Positions 35,496 to 44,739 of a stretch of DNA of 64,000 bases are shown here, one piece after another. The stretch's first letter is position 1; each line of letters begins with the position of its first letter. A program made the translations under genes and the position numbers. The stretch spans positions 1-64,000 of the forward strand of contig NZ_SACJ01000007.1 of assembly GCF_004016525.1 (NCBI RefSeq), written 5' to 3'. The DNA is from Flavobacterium sufflavum. Lineage in GTDB: Bacteria > Bacteroidota > Bacteroidia > Flavobacteriales > Flavobacteriaceae. The notes beneath the pieces are model-generated. The model was not told the origin of the DNA. It saw only the letters and a program-made list of their open reading frames with translations, and ran no database searches.

Positions 35496-35975
35496 ATGAA
35501 AACATTAATTATGAGTCTCATTGCTGTAGCAAGTTTCCAATATTCCTTTGCACAAGAAAATAAAACAACTACGGCGGCTACGAGTTATACAGCCGCTGAA
35601 CAAGAAGTTATTCAACTATCTAAAGATAAATGGCAATGGATGGCCGATAAAAATGTAGACAAACTGAAGCTTCTCTTTGATAACAAATCAAAATTTGTTC
35701 ACATGAGTGGTACTTGGAAAAAAGACGAGGAACTCGATATTATAAAAACAGGAAGAATTTGGTACAAGAATGCTAAAGTACATGATGTAGCAATAGAGCT
35801 TTTTGGAAAAACAGCCATTTTATGGAACCGAATTACACTAGAGGCTATAGTTCGAGGAAGTGAAGTAGTGACTGAATTTACTGTAACAGAAACGTATCAA
35901 AAACAAGGTAAAGAATGGAAATTATTAGCTTTAACATTCAGCAGTGTTCGAGATACTCATCAGATTCAGAAATAA
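35496..35975 (+). CDS. Secreted SnoaL/NTF2-like (DUF4440-type) protein
   Basis: 159 residues with a cleavable signal peptide (MKTLIMSLIAVASFQYSFAQ, cleavage after AQ). The mature part is one cone-shaped NTF2-like domain: helix VIQLSKDKWQWMADKNVDKLKLLF, FVHMSGTWKKDEELDIIKTG, then strands ending in TETYQKQGKEWKLLALTFSSV. Family members are small-molecule-binding proteins or isomerase/hydrolase-like enzymes; no catalytic pair can be assigned. It lies 45 bp after the Tat-AKR and 38 bp before a second, signal-less NTF2-like gene. This gives one exported and one cytosolic AKR+NTF2 pair in adjacent genes, which suggests parallel function in two compartments. Confidence 0.8.
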   Translation: MKTLIMSLIAVASFQYSFAQENKTTTAATSYTAAEQEVIQLSKDKWQWMADKNVDKLKLLFDNKSKFVHMSGTWKKDEELDIIKTGRIWYKNAKVHDVAIELFGKTAILWNRITLEAIVRGSEVVTEFTVTETYQKQGKEWKLLALTFSSVRDTHQIQK

Positions 35976-36013
35976 GAAAAACAAAATATACTCAATACTA
36001 AATTATTACTACT

Positions 36014-36397
36014 ATGAAAATGGATAATATAGAGGATGATAAATCACAAGTATTGGATGTAACTCGCCAATTGACACAGTTGATGATTGACATGAACACG
36101 GTAGTAATGAACAAGTTTTTGGATACACATTTCACGCTCACCCACATCACGGGTTATGTTCAGTCAAAAGCCGAATGGTTCGATGAGATTGAAAGCGAGC
36201 AAATGAAATATTATTCCTTTAAAGAGGTGAAAATATCCGTGAAAATAGAGGAAGATAAAGCCACATTTGTTGGTCAAAATCTTCTCGATGCCCGAATTTG
36301 GGGCACAAGAAACAACTGGCGTTTGCAACAAACGATGCAGCTTGAAAAACTCAACGGAAAATGGATTATCCTGAAATCGGTTGCCACCACATTTTAA
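36014..36397 (+). CDS. Cytosolic SnoaL/NTF2-like (DUF4440-type) protein
   Basis: 127 residues without a signal peptide. The fold is NTF2-like: N-terminal helices (VLDVTRQLTQLMIDMNTVVMNKFLDTHFTLTHITGYVQSKAEWFDEIESEQMKYYSF) followed by curved strands (KEVKISVKIEEDKATFVGQNLLDARIWGTRNNWRLQQTMQLEKLNGKWIILKSVAT). The start could be the ATG at 36014 or the second Met two codons later. It is followed after 13 bp by the second aldo/keto reductase. Function unknown; the constant pairing with AKRs suggests it binds the same small molecule. Confidence 0.78.
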   Translation: MKMDNIEDDKSQVLDVTRQLTQLMIDMNTVVMNKFLDTHFTLTHITGYVQSKAEWFDEIESEQMKYYSFKEVKISVKIEEDKATFVGQNLLDARIWGTRNNWRLQQTMQLEKLNGKWIILKSVATTF

Positions 36398-36404
36398 AAA
36401 ATAA

Positions 36405-37391
<987 letters not shown>

Positions 37392-37451
37392 ATTTTGAAT
37401 TCGTGTCTATTCAATAATTTTACGAAAAAGTAAAATTTATATCTTTATCAA

Positions 37452-38321
37452 ATGAAAATATTTAATGACTTCGCTTCATATAACGAATACATAGGCTTGC
37501 CCGAACCCTTGGACAATGATATTGATGTGGGGTATTACGACCCACCAAATATGCTTTTGAAGTCTGAAGCAGTTGCGGTAGATTTTTACAGAATTTCTAT
37601 AAAAGTTGGGTATAGAGATAAATTTGTCTCAAATGCAAAACCAGTGAACGCTGTATTTTTCAATAGTCCAGATATGCCTGTTGGATGGGATGTTGATCCA
37701 ACTTACACTGGAATGTATTTGCAACTTTCTAAAAAAATTATTGAAGAAAACAGATTCTTGTTTAAAACTTATCTGGATTATGGGCAACACGAAGCTTTGT
37801 ATTTAACAGAGGGTGAAGTGGAAGAAGTGAGTGCTGTTTTTAAATTAATGATTAAATATTATGAAAGAGACAAAAAGCATTTTGGTGTTTTACTTTCGTA
37901 TGTAAATGTATTGGTGTCATTGGTGGAAGCATTTTACAAAAGACAGTTTTCAACTGATCCCAAAGAGTACAATCGAATTGTATCTGATTTTCAACAAAGT
38001 CTAATTGATTATTACAACCAACCTGTTAAACAGCTTCCAAACGTTCAATATTTTGCCGATAAATTAGGATTGACAGCCAATTATTTGGGTGATATTGTAA
38101 AACATTTTACACAAAAATCGGCTCTTGAAAATATCCACGATTTTGTAATTAAGAAAGCAAAAGAACTATTGGTAGAAAATAAAACTTTAAACACTACCGG
38201 AGTGGCTTACGAATTGGGTTTTGAATACCCGAATTATTTTTCAAAATTCTTTAAAAAGCAAGTCAATCTCACTCCGAAAGAATATCGATTGCAAGCCATT
38301 CATAAAAATCAGATTCAATGA
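37452..38321 (+). CDS. AraC-family transcriptional regulator
   Basis: 289 residues. An N-terminal effector domain (about 1-150; VDFYRISIKVGYRDKFVSNAKPVNAVFFNSPDMPVGW) is of the cupin-like type typical for this Bacteroidota subgroup. The C-terminal HTH pair (about 195-285) reads LPNVQYFADKLGLTANYLGDIVKHFTQKSALENIHDFVIKKAKELL...TGVAYELGFEYPNYFSKFFKKQVNLTPKEYR. It is co-oriented with the AKR run upstream and the hydrolase/MdaB genes downstream, and is closed by a strong terminator whose stem starts at the stop codon. It probably regulates one or both neighbouring units. It is a likely paralogue of the AraC at 33153, with the two regulators bracketing the AKR/NTF2 genes. Confidence 0.87.
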   Translation: MKIFNDFASYNEYIGLPEPLDNDIDVGYYDPPNMLLKSEAVAVDFYRISIKVGYRDKFVSNAKPVNAVFFNSPDMPVGWDVDPTYTGMYLQLSKKIIEENRFLFKTYLDYGQHEALYLTEGEVEEVSAVFKLMIKYYERDKKHFGVLLSYVNVLVSLVEAFYKRQFSTDPKEYNRIVSDFQQSLIDYYNQPVKQLPNVQYFADKLGLTANYLGDIVKHFTQKSALENIHDFVIKKAKELLVENKTLNTTGVAYELGFEYPNYFSKFFKKQVNLTPKEYRLQAIHKNQIQ

Positions 38322-38350
38322 AACGCCTTTTAACAAGGCGTTTTTTTTTT
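38321..38350 (+). terminator. Intrinsic terminator after the AraC gene
   Basis: AAACGCCTT and AAGGCGTTT pair around TTAAC and are followed by a run of ten T. The stem begins on the last base of the TGA stop codon. Confidence 0.9.
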
Positions 38351-38412
38351 ATATCAGTAATTTGTATCTTTTTTTCTGGTAGAATGTTTCCTTTAGCTGT
38401 TATACTAGGTTT

Positions 38413-38420
38413 TACATTTG
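38413..38420 (+). promoter_or_regulatory. -7 promoter element for the hydrolase gene
   Basis: TACATTTG (TAnnTTTG) lies 24 bp upstream of the ATG at 38445. A longer reading frame from 38418 would overlap this box, which supports the downstream start. Confidence 0.55.
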
Positions 38421-38444
38421 TCTTATCATTTAAAACATAAAACA

Positions 38445-39416
38445 ATGAGAGCAAAAATCATTCTTATAACGTTACTAGCGATGTTGTCATTTGGATCAAA
38501 ATTAACAGCGCAAACCTTTTCAAAGGTTACATTTAATAATAACAATTTAAAAATGGCAGGAAATCTATATATACCTAAAGATTTCAATGAAAACAAAAAA
38601 TATCCAGTAATTATTACGGTTCATCCAGGTGGAGGAGTAAAGGAACAAACTTCGGGATTGTATGCTCAAAAAATGGCAGAGCAAGGTTATGTTGCATTAG
38701 CATTTGATGCTTCACACCAAGGTGAAAGTGAAGGCTTGCCAAGATTTTTAGAAGACCCTACCCAAAGAGTTGAAGACATCAGAAGTGCTGTTGACTATGT
38801 AACGACACTTAAATTTGTAGATGCTGAAAAAATTGGATTAATTGGAATTTGTGCTGGTGGTGGTTATTCTATAAATGCTGCTCAAACTGATAAAAGAATT
38901 AAAGCAATTGCTGTGGCAAGTCCTGTAAGCACAGGAAACAAAAAAGGTTGGGACGGAAAAACAGCTGTTATGGAGTCTTTAAAAACATTGGCAGCAGTAG
39001 CAAAACAGCGTACCGCAGAAGCAAATGGAGCTGAACCCATTTATGTGAATTATGTGCCTGAAAAACCAGATGCAACTACACCAAACGATTTGGTTGAAGC
39101 ATACGATTATTACAGAACACCAAGAGCACAACATCCTAATTCTACTAATCTTTTGTTGTTTACAAGTTTAGATAAAATGATAGCATTTGAAGCATTTGCA
39201 AATGTTGAAACTTTTCTAACTCAGCCAACCCAAGTAATTGTTGGGAGCAAAGCAGGTTCACGCTGGCAAGGAGAAGAAGTCTATAAAAGGATAACTAGTC
39301 CAAAAGAATTAGTGGTTATAGACAATGCAACACATATGGATTTATATGATATACCCAAATTTGTAAAGCAAGTTTCAGAAAATATGACTGCTTTTTTTGG
39401 AAAAAAATTAAAATAA
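38445..39416 (+). CDS. Exported alpha/beta hydrolase with Cys nucleophile (dienelactone hydrolase-like)
   Basis: 323 residues from the ATG at 38445, chosen because it opens a clean signal peptide (MRAKIILITLLAMLSFGSKLTAQ) and leaves the promoter free. The alpha/beta hydrolase fold shows VIITVHPGGGVKEQT (oxyanion region), AFDASHQGESEG, and the nucleophile elbow GLIGICAGGGYSINAA, where the usual Ser of GxSxG is Cys, as in dienelactone hydrolases and YcjY-like proteins. The catalytic His is in DNATHMDLYD near the C-terminus. Substrate unknown. The quinone reductase gene follows after 16 bp, so they are probably co-transcribed. Confidence 0.82.
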   Translation: MRAKIILITLLAMLSFGSKLTAQTFSKVTFNNNNLKMAGNLYIPKDFNENKKYPVIITVHPGGGVKEQTSGLYAQKMAEQGYVALAFDASHQGESEGLPRFLEDPTQRVEDIRSAVDYVTTLKFVDAEKIGLIGICAGGGYSINAAQTDKRIKAIAVASPVSTGNKKGWDGKTAVMESLKTLAAVAKQRTAEANGAEPIYVNYVPEKPDATTPNDLVEAYDYYRTPRAQHPNSTNLLLFTSLDKMIAFEAFANVETFLTQPTQVIVGSKAGSRWQGEEVYKRITSPKELVVIDNATHMDLYDIPKFVKQVSENMTAFFGKKLK

Positions 39417-39432
39417 TAAAAACATATCAAAT

Positions 39433-40038
39433 ATGGAAAAAACAAAAAAAGTATTGCTTATCAATACCCATTTAACTTATCCAAATTGGACCGAAGGAAC
39501 GTTAAATAATTCCTTTATTCAAAAAGCAAAAGACTTTTTTGAAGCAAAAGACTTTGAAATTTTAGAAACAAAAATCGAAGAAGGTTACAATGCTGACGAG
39601 GAAGTAGAAAAACACCTCGAATCAGATATTGTGATGTTACAAACTCCTGTAAACTGGTTTGGTGCACCCTGGATTTACAAAAAATATGTGGACGAAGTTT
39701 TTAATTGTGGTTTGTTTAGCAAAAAGTTTCTTTCGGACGACGGAAGAACAAGAGATGATGCAACCAAACAATATGGAACAGGTGGCCATTTACAAGGTAA
39801 AAAGTTTATGATTTCGGCCACTTGGAATGCTCCAGCAGAAGCTTTTAATAATCCTGCACAACAATTGATGCAAGGAAAAGGAACAGCTGATCTTTTTCTT
39901 TCTATAACCAGTAATTACCGTTTTTGCGGTGTTGAAATTTTACCTGATTATAATTGTTTCGATATTTTTAAAAATGACAATATTGCTAAGGACCTTGAAA
40001 ATTACCCGAAGCATTTAGAAAAAGTTTTCGGATTGTAA
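39433..40038 (+). CDS. MdaB-like NAD(P)H quinone oxidoreductase (flavodoxin fold)
   Basis: 201 residues, cytoplasmic. N-terminal KKVLLINTHLTYPNWTEGTLNNSFIQKAKDFF is the FMN/FAD phosphate-binding strand-loop-helix. IVMLQTPVNWFGAPWIYKKYVDEVF is the characteristic Flavodoxin_2 motif binding the isoalloxazine. GGHLQGKKFMISATWNAPAEAF and the FCGVEILPDYNCFDI C-terminal segment match MdaB (modulator of drug activity B) and related quinone reductases. It carries out two-electron reduction of quinones, avoiding semiquinone radicals. It sits in an operon with the hydrolase upstream, and a terminator-type hairpin follows its stop by about 20 bp. Confidence 0.85.
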   Translation: MEKTKKVLLINTHLTYPNWTEGTLNNSFIQKAKDFFEAKDFEILETKIEEGYNADEEVEKHLESDIVMLQTPVNWFGAPWIYKKYVDEVFNCGLFSKKFLSDDGRTRDDATKQYGTGGHLQGKKFMISATWNAPAEAFNNPAQQLMQGKGTADLFLSITSNYRFCGVEILPDYNCFDIFKNDNIAKDLENYPKHLEKVFGL

Positions 40039-40060
40039 ATAAAATCATTTTGTTCTAAGG

Positions 40061-40089
40061 AAGCTGGAGTAATTACTTCAGCTTTTTTT
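40061..40089 (+). terminator. Intrinsic terminator after the mdaB-like gene
   Basis: AAGCTGGAGT and ACTTCAGCTT pair (one G-T wobble) around AATT, followed by seven T. It separates the hydrolase-quinone reductase unit from the cupin/CMD unit. Confidence 0.8.
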
Positions 40090-40223
40090 GTTTAATAAAT
40101 TAAAGAACAAATTATCAATCCGTAAAAATGGTAAGTAACACAGTAATCTGTATCATGATGCATTTGTGAATTCATCAGACCTTTGCTAAAGAAATAAATT
40201 GGGTAAACATAAAATTAAACAAT

Positions 40224-41393
40224 ATGGCATCATTTACAGAAAAAGGAATAGCAGCATCTACATCCTATTTTACGGGAACGGTGTGGGTAAATATGAATGT
40301 AAAACCCGAAGAAGGTTATAATATCAATATGGGAACCATAACATTTGAACCCAAAGCAAGAACCAATTGGCATACCCATACCAGCGGACAAATATTATTC
40401 GTGATAGAAGGAATGGGCTATTATCAGGAAAAAGGCAAAGCTATTGAATTAATTCAAGAAGGCGATGTGGTTAAAATCCCTAAAAATGTAGAACATTGGC
40501 ACGGAGCTTCGCACAGCAGTTCGATGCGCCATATTTCCCTTGTTCCGGAATTCGATAAAGATAAAACCGAATGGTTAGAACCTGTGAGTGAGGTGGAATA
40601 CAATAGTTTTAAAGTCCCAGTGTATGCTGTAGAGAACAGTTTGACACCGGCAGCGATAATGAATCACGAAGAATTGTGGCCTAATTACATTTCTAAAGCC
40701 AAAGAAACTGATCCCGAATTGATAGAGATATTTGACAACTTTGCGTTTGATGAGGTGATTAACCATGATGCAATGGATACCAAAACCCGAGTGTTGTTCA
40801 TTATGGCTTCCACTGTTGGCAGCCAGGCTTTAACTGAATATAGAATGTTTGTCAATGCCGCGTTAAACGTAGGAGTTGCACCAACAGCAATCAAAGAAGT
40901 AGTGTACCAAGCGGTACCTTATGTGGGAATTTCAAAAGTGATTGATTTTATACATGCGACCAATGAGATATTTATCGAACGAAATATTCCATTGCCTCTC
41001 GAAAATCAATCTACCACCGCAGCCGAAACCAGAATAGAAAAAGGTTTGGCAAAACAAAAGGAAATCATTGGTGACAGAGTGGACGAAATGTATAAAAATG
41101 CTCCTAAAGATTTGTTGCACATTCAACAGTATTTGTCAGCGAATTGTTTTGGGGATTATATCAGCCGCAATGGTTTGGATGTAAAAACAAGGGAAATGCT
41201 TACCCTTTCATTCCTGATTGCAATGGGTGGCGCCGAAAGTCAAATTAAAGGTCATATTACAGGGAATGCCAATGTTGGTAATGACAGACAAACACTCATT
41301 AATTTAATGACACAATTAATTCCTTATGTGGGTTATCCCCGAACATTGAATGCAATTGCTTGTTTGAATGAAGTATTACCTCTAAAAAATTAA
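40224..41393 (+). CDS. Cupin - carboxymuconolactone decarboxylase (x2) fusion protein
   Basis: 389 residues. Residues about 1-130 are a cupin_2 domain with metal-ligand histidines in TNWHTHTSGQILFVIEGMGYYQ and NVEHWHGASH. Two CMD/AhpD-type helical domains follow, about 165-265 (DAMDTKTRVLFIMASTVGSQALTEYRMFVNAALNVGVAPTAIKEVVYQAVPYVGISKVIDFI) and 290-385 (GLDVKTREMLTLSFLIAMGGAESQIKGHITGNANVGNDRQTLINLMTQLIPYVGYPRTLNAI). The AhpD CxxC pair is absent, so this is the gamma-CMD-like rather than the peroxidase-linked type. Both family parts occur in aromatic or quinone catabolism and stress loci; the precise reaction is unknown. A zinc alcohol dehydrogenase follows after 14 bp. Confidence 0.85.
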   Translation: MASFTEKGIAASTSYFTGTVWVNMNVKPEEGYNINMGTITFEPKARTNWHTHTSGQILFVIEGMGYYQEKGKAIELIQEGDVVKIPKNVEHWHGASHSSSMRHISLVPEFDKDKTEWLEPVSEVEYNSFKVPVYAVENSLTPAAIMNHEELWPNYISKAKETDPELIEIFDNFAFDEVINHDAMDTKTRVLFIMASTVGSQALTEYRMFVNAALNVGVAPTAIKEVVYQAVPYVGISKVIDFIHATNEIFIERNIPLPLENQSTTAAETRIEKGLAKQKEIIGDRVDEMYKNAPKDLLHIQQYLSANCFGDYISRNGLDVKTREMLTLSFLIAMGGAESQIKGHITGNANVGNDRQTLINLMTQLIPYVGYPRTLNAIACLNEVLPLKN

Positions 41394-41407
41394 AAAATAA
41401 AATAGTT

Positions 41408-42463
41408 ATGGAAGCAACAACAGTAAAAGCTTTTGGGACAAAGGCTGCCGACCAGTCTTTAGAAACAATCAATATTAAACGCAGGAAATTGCAAGCTCAT
41501 GATGTAGAAATGGAAATTTTGTATTGTGGAATATGTCACTCTGATTTACACCAAATCAAGAATGATTTCGGAATGACAGTTTACCCAATTGTTCCCGGAC
41601 ATGAAATCGTGGGAAGAGTAACCAGAGTAGGTAGTCACGTTAAAAATTTTAAAGTTGGAGATTTATCCGCAGTGGGTTGCATTGTCGATTCTTGTCAGGA
41701 ATGCGAGAGTTGTCACGAAGGTTTGGAACAATTTTGTGATCAATTTCCAACTTTCTCCTTCAATTCTCCTGACAAATATCTGGGAGGAGTTACTTATGGT
41801 GGTTTTTCTGAAACCTATGTTTGCGAAGACAAATACGTGTTGCACGTTCCGGAAAGCTTGGATTTGGCTGCAGCCGCTCCCTTATTGTGTGCCGGAATCA
41901 CGGTGTATTCCCCTTTAAGACATTGGAATGCAGGACCGGGGAAAAAAGTAGGTGTTTTGGGTATTGGCGGATTAGGTCATTTGGCCATTAAAATAGCCAA
42001 AGCCATGGGGGCTGAAGTAACGGTATTTACCACTACGCAATCAAAAGTGGAAGATGCCAAACGTCTAGGTGCTGATAATGCTGTTTTATCATCTGATCCA
42101 GAACAAATGAGTAAATATACAGGAAAACTGAATTTTATTATTGACACAGTATCGGCCAAACACGACATCAATTCGTATTTGAATCTTTTAAAATACGATG
42201 GAACGGTGGTTTTAGTTGGATTGCCACCTGAACCTTTAGAAGTAGGTGCTTTCAATGTGGTAATGGGCAGAAAAAGTTTTGCCGGTTCTAATATTGGAGG
42301 TATCGCAGAAACACAGGAAATGCTCGATTTTTGTGCAGAACATAATATTACTGCCGACATCGAATTAATCAAAGTGCAGGAAGTAAACGAGGCTTTGGAA
42401 AGACTGGAAAAAGGCGACGTAAAATACCGTTTTGTCATTGATATGGCTTCACTGAAAGAATAG
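41408..42463 (+). CDS. Zinc-dependent NAD(P) alcohol dehydrogenase (cinnamyl-alcohol/YahK type)
   Basis: 351 residues, a medium-chain dehydrogenase. The catalytic zinc site is in CGICHSDLHQIKNDFG and VPGHEIVGRV. The structural zinc site is formed by the closely spaced cysteines of CIVDSCQECESCHEGLEQFCDQF. The coenzyme fold has GVLGIGGLGHLAIKIAKAMGAEV near residue 180. The overall closest group is the CAD/YahK aldehyde reductase type, which reduces a broad range of aldehydes with NADPH. It is second in a two-gene unit with the cupin-CMD fusion, closed by two terminators in tandem. Confidence 0.9.
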   Translation: MEATTVKAFGTKAADQSLETINIKRRKLQAHDVEMEILYCGICHSDLHQIKNDFGMTVYPIVPGHEIVGRVTRVGSHVKNFKVGDLSAVGCIVDSCQECESCHEGLEQFCDQFPTFSFNSPDKYLGGVTYGGFSETYVCEDKYVLHVPESLDLAAAAPLLCAGITVYSPLRHWNAGPGKKVGVLGIGGLGHLAIKIAKAMGAEVTVFTTTQSKVEDAKRLGADNAVLSSDPEQMSKYTGKLNFIIDTVSAKHDINSYLNLLKYDGTVVLVGLPPEPLEVGAFNVVMGRKSFAGSNIGGIAETQEMLDFCAEHNITADIELIKVQEVNEALERLEKGDVKYRFVIDMASLKE

Positions 42464-42477
42464 ATTTAAAATTGTAA

Positions 42478-42514
42478 TAATCCCAAGCATAGAAAATATG
42501 TTTGGGATTATTTT
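42478..42514 (+). terminator. Terminator 1 after the alcohol dehydrogenase
   Basis: TAATCCCAA and TTGGGATTA pair across a 15-base loop and are followed by TTTTATTT. Confidence 0.75.
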
Positions 42515-42533
42515 ATTTCCCGAAATGACATAA

Positions 42534-42566
42534 AAAAAGTCTAATTTGAAAAAATTAGGCTTTTTT
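42534..42566. terminator. Terminator 2, back to back with the first
   Basis: AAAAAGTCTAATT and AATTAGGCTTTTT pair along 13 bp (one G-T) with an A-run before and a T-run after. It insulates the detoxification island from PUL 2. Confidence 0.8.
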
Positions 42567-42658
42567 GTCACTCAGAGATACAAATAATATGCTAGGTGAA
42601 ATTTGTTTTGACGATAATTTCATTTAATGGATTATTTTATTTTTTTTTAAGAAAAAAA

Positions 42659-42688
42659 ACAACCGATTGCACAAATATTATATATTTG
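42659..42688 (+). promoter_or_regulatory. PUL 2 operator A and promoter for the SGNH hydrolase
   Basis: Operator ACAACCGATTGC (42659-42670) has the AAnCGnTT core typical of LacI/GalR-family sites, and TATATTTG (42681-42688) is a perfect -7 box. The operator start lies 22 bp upstream of the -7 start, the same as at operator B, so it covers the -33 region. The leader to the ATG at 42850 is about 155 nt. Confidence 0.7.
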
Positions 42689-42849
42689 TGGGATAGTATT
42701 ATTGCTACACTTTTTTGGGATTAAAAATCAATAGTACTATTAATCTAATTTGTTTATAGATTCTTGCTTTACCTCAGAGATGTTAACGGTATTTCTCCAA
42801 GAAGTAAATTAGATTGACATTAATATATTGGAATAATAAAATTTAAAAT

Positions 42850-44079
42850 ATGAGATTTATTAAAAACTTTTTTGTTGTCCTTATTTCGTTTTGTTTATTG
42901 GTTTCCTGTGCTTCTTTGGGTAAAAAAGAAAATTTAAATAACATTAGTGAAAAATGGGTAGGGACTTGGGCGACAGCTCCACAATTGATAGAACCTAATA
43001 ATCTGCCTCCTGATCCGGGTTTATCTAATAATACGCTGCGACAAATTATTCGGGTATCCTTGGGAGGAAATAAAATCCGTTTGAGGTTATCTAATATATA
43101 TAGTAAAGATTCACTGTTCATAAATGCAGTTTCTATCGCTGAGCCTTCTGACAGTTGTCAAGTAATTCCAGCCAGTCTGAGCAAACTTACTTTTGGAGGA
43201 AAAAAGGGAGTTGTACTTTCTCCGGGATCTGACATATACACCGATCCGGTTAATTTCAAATTAAAAGCAAATTCGCTATTAGCCATAACTATCTTTTACG
43301 GTAAAACAACCAAATCACTCACAGGGCATCCAGGATCCAGAACTACATCTTATTTGCTAAAGGGAGATCAATCAGGAAATGCAGTATTTAAAAATTCTGT
43401 AAAGACAGATCACTGGTATTCTATTATGAATGTAGATGTAAGAACTGAAAAATCATCTGCAGTTGTTGCGGCATTGGGAAATTCAATTACAGATGGACGA
43501 GGATCGGGGACAAATAGGCAAAACAGATGGACGGATATTCTGTCTCAAAGGTTGTTGGCAAATTCTTCAACTGAAAATGTTGGAGTTTTAAATTTTGGTA
43601 TTGGTGGCAATTGCGTTGTGAGAGGAGGATTAGGACCTACTGCTTTAGATCGTTTTGATTACAACATCCTTAACCAGAGCGGTGTGAAATGGCTTATTAT
43701 ACTTGAAGGTATTAACGACATAGGAGGAATTAAAAAAGCGGAAGATGCTCCAGTCATGGCAAAGGAATTGATTGATGCCTATCAGCTTATGATTGACAAA
43801 GCGCATGCCAGAGGAATTAAAGTATATGGTGCTACAATATTACCTTTTGCTAAATCTTTTTATGATGCACCTTTTAGACAGGAAGCACGCTCAATTGTAA
43901 ATAAATGGATTAGAACCAGCGGGAAGTTTGATGCCGTTATTGATTTTGACCGTTTGATGGAAAGCAGCGAGTCTGGAGTGATATTGCCAGATATGCACGA
44001 CAAGGATTATTTGCATCCCAATCAGGAAGGTTATAAAAAAATGGGAGAATTTGTGAATCTGGATTTGTTTAAAAATTAA
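42850..44079 (+). CDS. SGNH/GDSL-type esterase lipoprotein
   Basis: 409 residues, with lipobox LLVSC at Cys20. An N-terminal beta-rich segment (about 30-190; KWVGTWATAPQLIEP, KIRLRLSNIYSKDSLFINAVSIAE) precedes the SGNH hydrolase domain: block I Ser in ALGNSITDGRGSG, block II Gly in NFGIGGNCVV, block III Asn in LEGINDIGG, and the Asp-His pair in KDYLHPNQEGYKKMG. This architecture belongs to secreted esterases of the GDSL_2 type, many acting on acetylated or acylated glycans. It is monocistronic under operator/promoter A, which it shares in type with the main PUL 2 run, so a role in deacylating the same polysaccharide is likely. Confidence 0.85.
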   Translation: MRFIKNFFVVLISFCLLVSCASLGKKENLNNISEKWVGTWATAPQLIEPNNLPPDPGLSNNTLRQIIRVSLGGNKIRLRLSNIYSKDSLFINAVSIAEPSDSCQVIPASLSKLTFGGKKGVVLSPGSDIYTDPVNFKLKANSLLAITIFYGKTTKSLTGHPGSRTTSYLLKGDQSGNAVFKNSVKTDHWYSIMNVDVRTEKSSAVVAALGNSITDGRGSGTNRQNRWTDILSQRLLANSSTENVGVLNFGIGGNCVVRGGLGPTALDRFDYNILNQSGVKWLIILEGINDIGGIKKAEDAPVMAKELIDAYQLMIDKAHARGIKVYGATILPFAKSFYDAPFRQEARSIVNKWIRTSGKFDAVIDFDRLMESSESGVILPDMHDKDYLHPNQEGYKKMGEFVNLDLFKN

Positions 44080-44413
44080 TAAGTTGTGTGATTTTATTAA
44101 AGCGAATTGTTACCACGATAAAGATGACGCTCCTGCAAAAGTCAGATGACGGGTGAATACCGACTTTTTATTACTATTGATAGAAATCAACTGGATTCAT
44201 CGAGTAGTTGTATTGAAAATAAGCCAGATTTCTTGGTCTGAAAAAGATGCTTATTAAAAGAAAAGGAAAATATATATTTTGAATTACGATTGCCTCAATC
44301 CTTTATTTTATACAAACAGTTAATTTAATATTTCTTATTGTTATTTGTTTATAGTAGTTGATTGTTTAAAAAATAGTGAATATTTTTTTTAAAAATAAAA
44401 TAAAAAATAAATT

Positions 44414-44443
44414 GCAACCGATTGTGTAATTTTTATATATTTG
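44414..44443 (+). promoter_or_regulatory. PUL 2 operator B and promoter for the GH95-GH43 run
   Basis: Operator GCAACCGATTGT (44414-44425) and -7 box TATATTTG (44436-44443), again 22 bp start to start. About 47 bp from the -7 box onward aligns without gaps with the same stretch at promoter A (roughly three quarters identical by eye), pointing to a duplicated promoter. Confidence 0.75.
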
Positions 44444-44593
44444 TCATGTAGAATTATTGTGACTCTTTTTTGATTTTAAAAAGGGCATTAATTAGATATT
44501 CTGATTTAAAGACAAATTAAGGAAATGGTATAGTAGAATTAGGTTTCCCAAATCTAAATAAATCAACCAAGTTTTCTAAGTATTATAATACGA

Positions 44594-44639
44594 TTCATTC
44601 ATTAATACACGACTTAATTATTGAATGAGTTTTTTTTGG
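44594..44639 (+). terminator. Terminator-like hairpin in the GH95 leader
   Basis: CATTCATTAAT and the ATTATTGAATG side pair imperfectly around a central loop and are followed by nine T. It sits between promoter B and the GH95 ATG (44740), about 150 nt downstream of the -7 box, so it may attenuate read-through into the operon or end a short leader RNA. Confidence 0.45.
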
Positions 44640-44739
44640 CAGAATTTTTTAAGTGTGTTTTAGACACATGTAAAAAAATAATAAATAGTACATAAAATAA
44701 TTTATTTAAATTGAATTAAGAATCAGACCAATCATCATA

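Larger units (their letters stand above)
44080..44739. other. 660-bp intergenic region between the SGNH and GH95 genes
   Basis: No gene was found. It contains a weak stem at about 44135-44169 (AAAAGTC...GACTTTTT) that could end the SGNH transcript, operator/promoter B (44414-44443), and a long leader with a terminator-like hairpin (44594-44639). The rest is very AT-rich and unremarkable. Confidence 0.6.
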
